Virus record (IMG/VR): IMGVR_UViG_3300008120_000626
Span: 1-34,243 of that record
DNA from: a virus
DNA length: 34,243 bases
Reading direction: 5' to 3' (one strand)
Both the position numbers and the translations under genes were made by a program. The notes under the pieces are model-generated. The model saw only the letters and a program-made list of their open reading frames with translations. It did not search any database and was not told where the DNA came from. This document shows positions 1-8,796 of this stretch, piece after piece. Within the stretch, counting starts at the first letter, position 1. Each line of letters starts with the position of its first letter.

Positions 1-148
1 TATATATGTATATATAGAGTATTATATATTATAGTTAACTAAAAAACAATAATAATTTTTAACTATCTTTTCTTTTATAAAAAAGTTTGATACACTTAGA
101 CTTCACTTAAAAATTAATCAATCCGTATGGCGGAAGAAAAGGCGACAA

Positions 149-2083
149 ATGAAAAATACTATTGAAAATCCTTATGAAAACTTTATTGCACTATCAAGAT
201 ATGCTAAATGGGTAGAAGCAGAAGGACGTAGAGAAACATGGGGAGAAACAGTAGATAGATATTTTTCTTTCATGACCAATCACTTAAAAGAAAACCATAA
301 TTACATTCCAAATGAGAAGCTTGTTGCGGAATTAAAAGAGTTTGTATTTGAACGAAATGTTATGCCGTCAATGAGATCTGTAATGACTTCTGGCGCAGCA
401 CTTGAAAGAGATAATGTAGCAGGATACAATTGTGCTTTTTTGCCAGTCGATTCACCTAGATCATTTGATGAAACAATGTATGTACTTATGTGCGGAACTG
501 GTGTAGGATTCTCAGTTGAGTACAAGTATATTAATAAACTTCCTGCCGTCCCAGAAAAACTAGAGAAGTCAGACACTATTATTGTTGTTGAAGATTCAAA
601 GCAAGGATGGGCAAAAGCTTATCGTGAACTATTGGCACTTCTTTGGACAGGACACATTCCAGCAATAGATGTAACTAAAGTTAGACCTGCTGGTGCAAGA
701 TTAAAGACAATGGGTGGAAGATCTTCTGGTCCTCAGCCGCTAGTCAATCTTTTTGATTTTACTATTGCTAAGTTTAAAAATGCAGCAGGTAGAAATCTTA
801 AGCCAATTGAATGTCATGATATCATGTGTAAGATTGGTGAAGTAGTAGTTGTTGGTGGAGTAAGAAGATCTGCAATGATTTCACTATCAAACATTAATGA
901 TATTGAAATGGCTCAGGCAAAGGCTGGTAATTGGTGGGAAGGTAATACACAACGAGCATTATCTAATAACTCAGTTGCATATTCAAGAAAGCCAGAAATG
1001 GAACAGTTTATTGCAGAGTGGAAATCTCTTTACGATTCAAAGTCTGGTGAACGTGGTATTTACAACGTAGCCGCAGCTCAAGCTCAGGCAGCTAAGTTTG
1101 GTCGTAGAGATCCAGAGATTCATTATGGGACTAACCCATGCTCTGAGATTATTTTAAGGCCTTATCAGTTTTGTAATCTTTCAGAAGTAGTATTGCGTGA
1201 GAAAGACACCAAAGAAGATATTGCAAACAAAGTAAGGCTTGCAACAATACTTGGAACCTGGCAGTCAACTCTTACAGACTTTAAGTACCTAAGAAAAATA
1301 TGGAAAGATAACACAGAAGAAGAGAGACTTCTTGGTGTTTCTTTGACAGGACAATTTGGACATAAATTTATGTCTGGTAAGCAAGATATAGTTGCTTTAG
1401 AATCTTACTTAATGTCTTTAAGAGAGTATGCTCGTGAAACTAATAAAGAAGAGGCTGGGAAAATTGGGATTCCTGAGTCTGCAGCTATTACATGTGTAAA
1501 GCCTTCTGGAACAGTATCTCAATTGGTCGGGGTATCTTCAGGAATGCATCCATGGCATTCACCATATTATATTCGCACAGTTCGTGGTTCAAAAGGAGAT
1601 CCAATTTCTGTTTTCCTAAAAGAAGTTGGAATACCAGTAGAAGATGATGTAATGAAGCCTAATGAAACATATGTATTTTCATTCCCAGTAAAAGCACCAG
1701 AAGGTGCAATTGTTAGAAATGATTTAACTGCAATTGACCACTTAAATATTTGGCTTGTTTATCAAAGAGCTTGGTGTGAGCATAAGCCTTCTATTACTGT
1801 TTCAGTGAAAGAAGAAGAATGGATGGAAGTAGGAGCTTGGGTATACAAGAATTTTGATGAAGTATCTGGAATTTCTTTCCTGCCACACTCAGAGCATACA
1901 TATAAGCAAGCACCTTATCAAGAAATTTCAAAAGAAGAATATGAAGAGCTTTTATCTAAAATGCCAAAGAATATTAGGTGGGAAGATCTCTCTTTTTATG
2001 AAACAGAAGATGGAACTTCAACAAACGCCACTTTGGCTTGCAGTTCAGACGGAAATTGCGAACTTGTAGATATATCTGCCTAG
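149..2083 (+). CDS. nrdJ: Adenosylcobalamin-dependent (class II, monomeric) ribonucleoside-triphosphate reductase
   Basis: Reduces ribonucleotides to deoxyribonucleotides for phage DNA synthesis in the cytoplasm, using a thiyl radical generated with coenzyme B12. The 644-residue length and layout resemble the monomeric Lactobacillus-type enzyme. Visible key residues are Cys95 (GYNCAFLP) and Cys342 (QFCNLSE), the likely active-site redox pair; Cys331 in NPCSEI, the likely radical cysteine; and a C-terminal pair Cys631/Cys637 (CSSDGNC) that would re-reduce the active site. CVKPSGTVSQL near residue 450 is the usual phosphate-binding segment. Family members normally read NPCGE, so the Ser after the radical Cys is a small variant. 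ATG 149 is preceded by a purine-rich stretch (GGAAGAAAAGG). The 148 bases upstream are very AT-rich and hold no gene I can recognise. This is the only nucleotide-metabolism gene in the window. Confidence 0.93.
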   Translation: MKNTIENPYENFIALSRYAKWVEAEGRRETWGETVDRYFSFMTNHLKENHNYIPNEKLVAELKEFVFERNVMPSMRSVMTSGAALERDNVAGYNCAFLPVDSPRSFDETMYVLMCGTGVGFSVEYKYINKLPAVPEKLEKSDTIIVVEDSKQGWAKAYRELLALLWTGHIPAIDVTKVRPAGARLKTMGGRSSGPQPLVNLFDFTIAKFKNAAGRNLKPIECHDIMCKIGEVVVVGGVRRSAMISLSNINDIEMAQAKAGNWWEGNTQRALSNNSVAYSRKPEMEQFIAEWKSLYDSKSGERGIYNVAAAQAQAAKFGRRDPEIHYGTNPCSEIILRPYQFCNLSEVVLREKDTKEDIANKVRLATILGTWQSTLTDFKYLRKIWKDNTEEERLLGVSLTGQFGHKFMSGKQDIVALESYLMSLREYARETNKEEAGKIGIPESAAITCVKPSGTVSQLVGVSSGMHPWHSPYYIRTVRGSKGDPISVFLKEVGIPVEDDVMKPNETYVFSFPVKAPEGAIVRNDLTAIDHLNIWLVYQRAWCEHKPSITVSVKEEEWMEVGAWVYKNFDEVSGISFLPHSEHTYKQAPYQEISKEEYEELLSKMPKNIRWEDLSFYETEDGTSTNATLACSSDGNCELVDISA

Positions 2084-2149
2084 TGGTAGAATTAAGTATT
2101 GGGTAAAACCAAAATTCATGGGCAACACCGCCCAAATGGAGATGATAAT

Positions 2150-2392
2150 ATGGCTATCAAAAATTTTGATAAAGCTGATTTAAATAAAGACGGGAAAGTA
2201 ACTATGCAAGAACAGATTTTATCTGCACTAGGATCATACGGAAGAGCGTTTTTAGCAGCAGCAATGGCTCTATACATGACTGGAAATACAGATCCAAAAG
2301 ATTTAGTTGCCGCTGGATTTGCAGCAATTGCTCCAGTAATCTTGAAGGCATTGTCGCCTAGCGACCACAGCTTTGGATTTAAGTCTAAGTAA
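2150..2392 (+). CDS. Small holin-like membrane protein with an N-terminal EF-hand loop
   Basis: 80 residues. Residues 10-21 (DLNKDGKVTMQE) form a textbook 12-position EF-hand calcium loop, with Asp, Asn, Asp, Gly, Val and Glu at positions 1, 3, 5, 6, 8 and 12. Two hydrophobic stretches follow: SYGRAFLAAAMALYMTG, and an Ala-rich one around LVAAGFAAIAPVILKAL. The short charged tail ends in Lys. Size, two hydrophobic helices and a basic C-terminus fit a phage holin that permeabilises the host membrane; small proteins of this look recur in actinophages. The start is ATG 2150 because GGAG lies 7 bases upstream. A longer in-frame TTG at 2099 has no such site and adds only polar residues. No endolysin is adjacent, so the holin role rests on shape alone. 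Confidence 0.6.
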   Translation: MAIKNFDKADLNKDGKVTMQEQILSALGSYGRAFLAAAMALYMTGNTDPKDLVAAGFAAIAPVILKALSPSDHSFGFKSK

Positions 2393-2408
2393 TTATTAGT
2401 CGATTAGG

Positions 2409-2441
2409 AATGCCCTTATGCTAAAATAGTGTAAGGGCATT
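2409..2441 (+). terminator. Hairpin terminator with an extended -10 promoter in its loop
   Basis: A 10-bp stem, AATGCCCTTA (2409-2418) with TAAGGGCATT (2432-2441), is followed by TCTCTTT. It lies just after the holin-like gene. The 13-base loop contains TGCTAAAAT (2419-2427), matching the extended -10 found before many other genes here. It could therefore end the upstream unit and start the fibre unit, whose ATG at 2461 has an AGGGG site. The T-tract is imperfect and no clear -35 is seen. Confidence 0.55.
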
Positions 2442-2460
2442 TCTCTTTAGGGGTAAAAAA

Positions 2461-2805
2461 ATGGCAGCGCAAAAAAATTTTCAAGTAGACGAAAATACCA
2501 CATTTACGTTTGAGGTTCAATACCTAGACGAAGATAACTCTCCTATACAATTAAATCATCACACAGCTAAAATGCAAGTAAGAGATACCCAGGGTGGCAA
2601 AAAACTTGCATTTACTTTGACAGATCAAGATGGAATTACAATAACACCTTCACTTGGAAAATTGTCTATATCTGTATCCTCAGAAAGAACAAAAAAACTT
2701 TTTTATCCAAAATCAGCTTATGACCTTGTTTTAATTGATCCAAGTGTAAATATAACAAGACTTTTAGAGGGATACTTGACATTGAATAGGGCGGTAACAC
2801 TATAA
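2461..2805 (+). CDS. Small beta-rich phage structural protein, probably baseplate or fibre-associated
   Basis: 114 residues. No signal peptide or membrane segment. The pattern of alternating hydrophobic residues (TFTFEVQYLDEDNSPIQL, then AKMQVRDTQGGKKL, then a closing LLEGYLTLN) is that of a compact beta-sandwich. It resembles a family of small phage proteins commonly found at the head of fibre gene clusters. I do not recognise a precise function. It is first in the fibre block, has an AGGGG ribosome site, and its stop overlaps the next start (TAATG), so the two are probably translationally coupled. A role as baseplate or fibre adaptor is inferred from position. Confidence 0.6.
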   Translation: MAAQKNFQVDENTTFTFEVQYLDEDNSPIQLNHHTAKMQVRDTQGGKKLAFTLTDQDGITITPSLGKLSISVSSERTKKLFYPKSAYDLVLIDPSVNITRLLEGYLTLNRAVTL

Positions 2806-3242
2806 TGGCAACCCGCCTCATAGTAACAGAAAATAATCCATTAGTAGTTGTAAGAGCATCTGGCTCTCCTGGAAGAACAATAATTAGCGGAGAAGGAAAT
2901 CCAGCCAATTCATTAGGTTCTCCAGGGGACTTTTATTTTGATACATTAACTACAAGATTTTGGGGACCTAAGTCTTTAGCCTCAGACTCTTGGGATATAG
3001 AAAACAGCTTTGTGTTAGACAAGCAAGTGTCCTATATGTATTCTTGGGAAATGAGCCAAATTACTGGTCCAGTAAATGGAATATATTCTGTCTCTATAAC
3101 TCATAATTTGCAATTTCACCCTAACGTATCAGTTAAGTCTAGTTCTGGAGACTTGTTAGAAACTGGAATAGACTATAATAGTATTAACCAAATAACATTG
3201 ACAATGGCCCAGCCATTTTCGGGGACAGCATACCTGTCCTAA
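2805..3242 (+). CDS. Short tail-fibre-like protein
   Basis: 145 residues. The N-terminal half has GSPGRT and GSPGDFYFDTLTTRFWGP. The latter is a variant of a module (Gly-x-x-Tyr-x-Asp-Thr-x-Thr ... Trp) that recurs in the fibre proteins starting at 3258, 4460 and 11457. The C-terminal half (YSVSITHNLQFHPNVSV ... GTAYLS) resembles the beta-rich tip domain seen at the ends of phage fibres; compare YTITHNLG in the next gene. The start overlaps the preceding stop by one base. Probable role: accessory fibre or adhesin tip. The assignment rests on motif likeness only. Confidence 0.65.
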   Translation: MATRLIVTENNPLVVVRASGSPGRTIISGEGNPANSLGSPGDFYFDTLTTRFWGPKSLASDSWDIENSFVLDKQVSYMYSWEMSQITGPVNGIYSVSITHNLQFHPNVSVKSSSGDLLETGIDYNSINQITLTMAQPFSGTAYLS

Positions 3243-3257
3243 AAAGGAGATAAAAAG

Positions 3258-4457
3258 ATGGCAAGAAAATTTTTAGTTAGCGTTGATTTAAATAAAAATG
3301 AATTACTCAATGCTAGAATTCAAAACTTAGGAACTGCTCCATCGAGTCCAGTATCTGGTCAAGTTTATTATGATACATCTAATAACACAATGTATTACTA
3401 CAATGGACTTACCTCTCCTAACGGTCCATGGATGCCAATGGCTGCATCTTCAGAAGCAATACAAGACATAATTAGTAGCTCATTACAAGGTGGAACAGGC
3501 TTAACTTCAACATATTCAGATTCAACTGGCGTAACAACTTTAGATTTAGATGATACTGCAGTAAGTTCTGGATCTTATGGATCACAGACAAAAATACCTA
3601 CATTTACAGTAGACCAGCAAGGTAGACTTACTGCTGCTGGAGAAGTAGATGTTGCAACAGAACTTTCAATTACTGGAGATATTGGAACAACATCAATTTC
3701 ACTTCTTGAAGAAGGATTGACAGTAAGCGGCGGAGAAGGAATTGATGTATCTGTAACAAACAATACAATTACAGTTTCAGCAGAAGATGCATCTACAACA
3801 AATAAAGGTGTTGCTTCATTTGCAGATGCAGACTTTAATGTAAATGCAGGCGTAGTATCTATAAAAGATATCGATTTAGACTCACAAACAACTGGAGATT
3901 ATGTCGCTACAATTGTAGGAACAGAAAATCAAGTAGATGTATCTCCAAACAGTGGACATAATGCTGCTGTAACCATTGGTTTACCAGACGATGTAGAAAT
4001 TGTTGGTAACCTTCAGGTTGGCGGAAACTTAAATGTTATTGGAACTGTTAATTCTGTAAATACAACACAGATTAATATAGAAGATAATAAAGTAAAGCTT
4101 AATAGCAATTTTACTGGAACTCCAACAACAGATGCTGGAATAACAGTAGAGCGTGGCACTGAAACAGATGTAGAAATTCTTTGGAATGAGACATCTGATA
4201 AATGGACGCTAACAAATAATGGTTCAAATTACCATGAAATTGCAAGAAAGTATGCACAGACTTTAGGTGCATCTTCTACATCTTACACAATCACACACAA
4301 TTTAGGAACAACTGATGTAACAGTTCAGATATTTGAAGCAGCTGTTCCATATGCACAAGTTGAGGCAGATGTTCTTAGACCAAATGCTAATTCAGTAACA
4401 ATCAACTTTGCGTCCGCTCCATCAGCTGGAGAATACAGAGTAGTTGTAGTAGGTTAA
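3258..4457 (+). CDS. Tail fibre protein
   Basis: 399 residues with a strong AAGGAG site. The N-terminus has the phage-fibre attachment-like stretch VDLNKNELLNARIQNLG followed by GQVYYDTSNNTMYYYNG. The middle is low-complexity, rich in Ser, Thr and Gly, typical of a beta-helical shaft. Residues roughly 250-330 form a module (NLQVGGNLNVIGTVNSVN ... LNSNFTGTP ... WNETSDKWTLTNNG) that recurs in the 1003-residue fibre encoded from 11881. The C-terminus (TSYTITHNLGTTDVTVQIFE ... GEYRVVVVG) looks like a small tip domain. Probably a trimeric adhesin of the tail tip; the receptor is unknown. Confidence 0.8.
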   Translation: MARKFLVSVDLNKNELLNARIQNLGTAPSSPVSGQVYYDTSNNTMYYYNGLTSPNGPWMPMAASSEAIQDIISSSLQGGTGLTSTYSDSTGVTTLDLDDTAVSSGSYGSQTKIPTFTVDQQGRLTAAGEVDVATELSITGDIGTTSISLLEEGLTVSGGEGIDVSVTNNTITVSAEDASTTNKGVASFADADFNVNAGVVSIKDIDLDSQTTGDYVATIVGTENQVDVSPNSGHNAAVTIGLPDDVEIVGNLQVGGNLNVIGTVNSVNTTQINIEDNKVKLNSNFTGTPTTDAGITVERGTETDVEILWNETSDKWTLTNNGSNYHEIARKYAQTLGASSTSYTITHNLGTTDVTVQIFEAAVPYAQVEADVLRPNANSVTINFASAPSAGEYRVVVVG

Positions 4458-4459
4458 TC

Positions 4460-4915
4460 ATGTCTAGACAGATGCTGGTACCTTTAAGGCTATTAGCCTT
4501 GTCAACAGACCCAGCATTTGGGCAAGTTGGAGAAGTATACATAAATACTACTACAAAAAACTTGCGTGTTCACAATGGAACTACTTGGATAGAGCTTACT
4601 CCTCCAAGTACAGATCCAACTCCATTCTATATGCACACTCACACATTTGATGGAGATGTACACACAATAGATATACAGAATCAAATTGACTTTAAGAATC
4701 TTGATAATCCGAATACCCCTGGACTTGTTTTACCTGAGATAATTGGATATGACGGAGGATTGCCTGGTAGCAATCTTAATAGCCCGTCGTTTGTTGAAGA
4801 AACATTATTTGACGCTGGCCTTTTTGACGGAACACAAGAAGTACAAGAAGAAGTTTTGGGAGGCGGAGGCTCAGAAGATTTTGATGCACCATCACTTGAC
4901 GGAGGAAATTCATAA
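4460..4915 (+). CDS. Small fibre-associated protein with acidic Gly-rich tail
   Basis: 151 residues. The first 50 residues (FGQVGEVYINTTTKNLRVHN then TWIEL) repeat the short strand module seen at the N-termini of neighbouring fibre proteins. A histidine-rich patch follows (YMHTHTFDGDVHTID). The last 40 residues are acidic and flexible (EVQEEVLGGGGSEDFD). Two bases separate it from the preceding stop, and its own stop overlaps the next ATG, so it is part of the fibre operon. It is too short for a full fibre and may be an adaptor or tip protein. No ribosome site is obvious. The function is not recognised. Confidence 0.6.
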   Translation: MSRQMLVPLRLLALSTDPAFGQVGEVYINTTTKNLRVHNGTTWIELTPPSTDPTPFYMHTHTFDGDVHTIDIQNQIDFKNLDNPNTPGLVLPEIIGYDGGLPGSNLNSPSFVEETLFDAGLFDGTQEVQEEVLGGGGSEDFDAPSLDGGNS

Positions 4916-6495
4916 TGGCATATAAAATTCAATTAAGAAGAGACGTTGCAGCAAACTGGGCAGCAAATAACCCATTGCTTTTAAATGGTGAAATAGGAAT
5001 AGAAACAGACACCCTTAAGTTTAAAATAGGTAATGGAACTCAAAGATGGAATTCAATAACTTCTTATGCCCTTAAGCCTGGAATTGCTAACGGAGTTGCT
5101 ACTTTAAATTCGGATGGCAAAATTCCTTTATCTCAATTGCCAGATCAGGTTTCATTAGATTCTGAAGCCCTACTTGCGATACAAAACGCTTTGTCTTCTA
5201 TTACAACAAACGACATTGCAGAATCAGTAAATTTATATTTTACAGAACCTAGAGCAGTAAATGCAGTGCAAGGGTTATTTGACCCAATAGGATCTGCAGA
5301 TGATGCACTAGATGAGGCAAAACAAGATGCCACAACAAAAGTAAATGCAGCTCAACTAGCTGCAGCAATAGATGCAACAGACAAAGTTGCTGCCGCACTC
5401 GTAACCGCTAAAGCAGACGCTGAAGAATTTACAGTAGCATCAATAAATGCTTTAAGCACATCTGATATAGAAGAGGGAACAAGACTTTATTTTACAGAAG
5501 CAAGAGTTGACAGTATAGTTGATCCACTTATTTTACAAACTAGAGGATATGTAGATCAGGAAGTTGCTGGAGCTAAAACATATACAGATGCAGCTTTAGA
5601 AGGCTTTATTCCACCAATAACCAATATAGGATCTACTTCAGATGTTCCAGAAGGATCTAATTTATATTTTACAAATGCAAGAGCAATTTCAGCAACAAAT
5701 AACGCAAGAACAGCAGTCCTTGTTTCTGCACTAACAGCAGTTGATGATTTAAGAACAGAAATCAACACAAGTCTAACTAATTATATTCCATTATCAGATA
5801 GAAATTCTTCTGGAGGAATTGCTGGACTAGATTCAAATAGTCAAATATTAGAATCTGCTATCCCCTCAACAATAGCAAGATCATCAGAAATAGTATCTGC
5901 AATTGAAGGAGTTATAGACTCTGCTCCAACAGCATTTAATACTCTTAAAGAAATTGCTGATTATATAGCTGCAGATCAATCTGCAGCTTCTGCAATAACA
6001 GCATCTATAGAAACAAAATTAAATATAACTTCAGCAGCATCAACATATGCTCCAATTTCCTCACCCACATTTACTGGAGTAGTCACAATACCAACAGGTG
6101 CACTAATATCTGGATATGCTACAACCATTAATTTGACATCTGGATTAGCTTCTACTTTGACAGACGCTAATGACTATACAGACTTAGCAATAGCTGGAAT
6201 TGAAAACTCGCTTGGAGGATATCAGCCAGAATCTGAAAGAAACCAAAATAGCGGATATGCTGGACTAGATTCAAACGGAAAAATTTTAACTTCTGCAGTT
6301 CCAACAATTTCTAATTCAATGATTGAAAATAATTCAATCAATATAAATGGAACAGCCGTAGCCCTTGGCGGAACAGTTATTACTGGATATACAAATGGAG
6401 TTTCTGGTTCTAATGTAAATAAGATTACATATGGAACTGGCTTGACACCACCCTCAAGCGGAAATTCTGCTGGAGACATTTACATTCAATACTAA
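4915..6495 (+). CDS. Tail fibre with Mtd-like N-terminal domain
   Basis: 526 residues. The opening IQLRRDVAANWAANNPLL then GEIGIETDTLKFKIGNG and RWNSI matches the N-terminal fold of major-tropism-determinant-type fibre proteins. The rest has fibre-shaft features: SSGGIAGLDSNSQIL and NSGYAGLDSNGKIL occur as internal copies, DIAESVNLYFTEPRAV, DIEEGTRLYFTEARV and DVPEGSNLYFTNARAI form three copies of a 'LYFT-ARAV' repeat, and TYAPISSPTFTGVV is shared with the 11881 fibre (TYAPIANPTFTGTV). A GGAGG site lies upstream, and the start overlaps the previous stop by one base. Likely a trimeric receptor-binding or decorating fibre. Confidence 0.8.
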   Translation: MAYKIQLRRDVAANWAANNPLLLNGEIGIETDTLKFKIGNGTQRWNSITSYALKPGIANGVATLNSDGKIPLSQLPDQVSLDSEALLAIQNALSSITTNDIAESVNLYFTEPRAVNAVQGLFDPIGSADDALDEAKQDATTKVNAAQLAAAIDATDKVAAALVTAKADAEEFTVASINALSTSDIEEGTRLYFTEARVDSIVDPLILQTRGYVDQEVAGAKTYTDAALEGFIPPITNIGSTSDVPEGSNLYFTNARAISATNNARTAVLVSALTAVDDLRTEINTSLTNYIPLSDRNSSGGIAGLDSNSQILESAIPSTIARSSEIVSAIEGVIDSAPTAFNTLKEIADYIAADQSAASAITASIETKLNITSAASTYAPISSPTFTGVVTIPTGALISGYATTINLTSGLASTLTDANDYTDLAIAGIENSLGGYQPESERNQNSGYAGLDSNGKILTSAVPTISNSMIENNSININGTAVALGGTVITGYTNGVSGSNVNKITYGTGLTPPSSGNSAGDIYIQY

Positions 6496-6504
6496 GGAGA
6501 CCAA

Positions 6505-8778
6505 ATGCCGCTAAATATTTTTGACGGTTCCAGTTGGAATCCTTTAAAAAAAATACAGATTCATGATGGCAACACATGGAATGAATCTAAAGCGGCATAT
6601 ATATGGGACGGATCCGAATGGAAATCCTTACTTGATCTAAAGCCAAAAAATACAGAACTTCCTATACTTTCATTGCAAGGAGGAGCTTTCTGGTATGCAG
6701 CACAAGAAACTGTTTCTGTTTCAAACGGTGTTTGGGAAAATTCTCCAACTTCATTTAAATATCAATGGCAAAAGGCAGCATGGACTGGATCTTCATATAG
6801 TTGGTCAGACATTGTAGGCAAAACATCTAACACACTATACCTAGATGAAGATGAATGGAATTCTACTAAAACATTAAAATACATTGGGTATGTTGTAAGA
6901 TGTAAAGTTACAGCTACAAATGCTGCTGGAGATAATGACCCAGATGTATTTACTTTGCCAAGTCCATTAATAGGTCCACAAAAACTTTCTATAGTATCTG
7001 CATCTGTAGTGTCAAACGGAATAATAAAAGTAGATTGGACAAAGCCAATTGGAGCAAATGATTTTTATATACAATATTCAGGTGCAGCTTCTGGAGAAAT
7101 ACAGCTTACTGGAGATGTAAATACATATGAGATAGATACTGGAAATGGAAGCGGCGGACTTTTGTTGTTAGTAAGACCACTAAATACATCTAATATTAGC
7201 GGAACTACGGTTCAAGGTATTGGTGCTAATGCATCTGTTTCTGATGTAAAGCCTAATAAGCCTGGAGTTACAACAACTATGTCTTCAAGCTCAAGTGGAG
7301 GAACCCTATCTTGGTCTTTAAACTTAATCCAGCCAACAGAATGGATTATTTATGATAATGGAGAAACAGAAACCAGTTCATATTTTTCTGGTGGAGCCAG
7401 CCAAACTTCTTATACTATTGATAGAATAGGAGTAGGAGGAACTACTTACGGATCATACACAATTACTGTAACTGGAACTGCACCAAGATTTACCGAAACT
7501 TCATGGTCTTCTTTCCCAGGGTTATCTATAGCATATCCATCAGTTCCTTTACCAGTAAATCAAGTTGCACCAACAGTTTCTGGAACTGGAAGATCATTTA
7601 CATCAACAAACGGAACATGGAGTAACTCAGGTTCAATATCTTCTTATATTCATGAATGGTATGCGGATGGTGTTAATATACCATTTGGAATTGGAAGCAG
7701 CTTAAATCTAGGTGATACAACACAATATGACAACAAGTCAATAACATCTTCTGTTTATGTATTGACCACTGATTTAAATACTACTTCAAAAACATATAGT
7801 AGTAACTCTGTTCAGTCTACTACAAAGGAAGCAGAAGAGCCTACTTCACCAGTTCAATATTGGGCATGTTGCAATAATGGAGATGGCGTAACTGGAACTT
7901 ATGCAAATAGCAGCGCAGCTCTTACAGGATTAAACTCAGCATGTGCTGCATCTGAGCCAGGAATTAATAATCAGGTTCAGGGAGGTGTATCTAGAACTCC
8001 AGTTTGCGTTCCTACAACTTATACTATTCCTAATTTAGTTGGAACATACAATCCTGCTAGCACATCAAGTTATAACATTTCAGTTGGAACAGCAGTAGGT
8101 ACAACTGACTATACTAAAGAGGGGCAAGTGTCTTCACAATCTCCAGTTGCTGGAACAGTTGTAAATGCATCCCCAATTCCTACAATTACAGTTTATAAAT
8201 TTACTTATCAAGCTCCACCAGATGAGCCTCCATCAAAGCCAGCATGCCCAGGAACAATAACAAATGCAGCAGCTTACACTTGTGCAGAGCTAGGAAGAAC
8301 ACTTCTTGGCAACTCTACATGCTGCAGTGATGGCGGAGGAGTAAGTGGAAGCTATACTTCTTCATCAGCTGCAGTTACTGGGCTAGGTGCAAAATGTTCT
8401 GAAAACGAATCATTTGTTACACTAAGCGGTGGAGTATATACAACTCCTCAAGGTTGCAATGCACCACCACCATTTTTCCCACCGAGCTTCTTCGCACCAC
8501 CAAGCTTCTTCGCACCACCAAGCTTCTTCTCGCCACCAGGGTTCTTCGCACCACCGAGCTTCTTCGCACCACCGAGCTTCTTCGCACCACCGAGCTTCTT
8601 CGCACCACCAAGCTTCTTCGCACCACCAAGCTTCCCAGCATTACCTACAACAGGTAAAACCTGTACATCTGCAAACATATCAATGGCTATATGTAATGGC
8701 GGAGGCTGTGACAATAGTGGATGTGCAACTGGAGCAACATGCAACAATCCGCAAAACTTTAGCGGAACAGGATGCTAA
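6505..8778 (+). CDS. Large adhesin: Ig-like, PASTA-like and Cys-rich domains with a Pro-Pro-Phe-Phe repeat
   Basis: 757 residues with an AAGGAG site. Order: N-terminal Trp-rich strand repeats (IFDGSSWNPLKKIQIHDG, then NTWNE and IWDGSEWKSL); several Ig/FN3-like beta domains to about residue 440; a cysteine domain (WACCNNGDGV ... RTPVC); a PASTA-like domain near residues 505-567 (YTIPNLVGTYNP ... GQVSSQSPVAGTVV); a second copy of the cysteine domain (TYTCAELGR is read as AYTCAELGR here, with STCCSDGGGVSGSY ... TPQGC); a hexapeptide PPSFFA repeat at residues 653-711; and a C-terminal segment with seven cysteines. PASTA domains bind peptidoglycan in other proteins, which would suit adhesion to a Gram-positive-type wall. 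The cysteines suggest a disulphide-stabilised extracellular particle protein. It has no signal peptide, as expected for a virion protein. Confidence 0.75.
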   Translation: MPLNIFDGSSWNPLKKIQIHDGNTWNESKAAYIWDGSEWKSLLDLKPKNTELPILSLQGGAFWYAAQETVSVSNGVWENSPTSFKYQWQKAAWTGSSYSWSDIVGKTSNTLYLDEDEWNSTKTLKYIGYVVRCKVTATNAAGDNDPDVFTLPSPLIGPQKLSIVSASVVSNGIIKVDWTKPIGANDFYIQYSGAASGEIQLTGDVNTYEIDTGNGSGGLLLLVRPLNTSNISGTTVQGIGANASVSDVKPNKPGVTTTMSSSSSGGTLSWSLNLIQPTEWIIYDNGETETSSYFSGGASQTSYTIDRIGVGGTTYGSYTITVTGTAPRFTETSWSSFPGLSIAYPSVPLPVNQVAPTVSGTGRSFTSTNGTWSNSGSISSYIHEWYADGVNIPFGIGSSLNLGDTTQYDNKSITSSVYVLTTDLNTTSKTYSSNSVQSTTKEAEEPTSPVQYWACCNNGDGVTGTYANSSAALTGLNSACAASEPGINNQVQGGVSRTPVCVPTTYTIPNLVGTYNPASTSSYNISVGTAVGTTDYTKEGQVSSQSPVAGTVVNASPIPTITVYKFTYQAPPDEPPSKPACPGTITNAAAYTCAELGRTLLGNSTCCSDGGGVSGSYTSSSAAVTGLGAKCSENESFVTLSGGVYTTPQGCNAPPPFFPPSFFAPPSFFAPPSFFSPPGFFAPPSFFAPPSFFAPPSFFAPPSFFAPPSFPALPTTGKTCTSANISMAICNGGGCDNSGCATGATCNNPQNFSGTGC
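8461..8634 (+). repeat. 18-bp tandem repeat encoding PPSFFA
   Basis: About 9.5 in-frame copies of an 18-bp unit (GCACCACCAAGCTTCTTC with CCA/CCG wobble) encode the hexapeptide PPSFFA, with PPGFF and SPP variants. The stretch is visibly more GC-rich than its AT-rich surroundings. It contains about ten Pro-Pro pairs. Several long open frames on the other strands here are by-products of the repeat. The 18-bp periodicity makes copy-number change by slippage likely. Confidence 0.95.
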
Positions 8779-8796
8779 TAAAATGAAAGGAATACA

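Noticed and set aside
1-30. Alternating TA stretch as an origin or attachment site
   Set aside because: Low-complexity AT sequence at the window edge. No iterons, second copy or integrase were found to support either role.
127-165. Tiny reading frame from ATG 127 before the reductase
   Set aside because: Only 12 codons, overlapping the real start in another frame, with no sign of conservation. It could be a leader peptide but there is nothing to support it.
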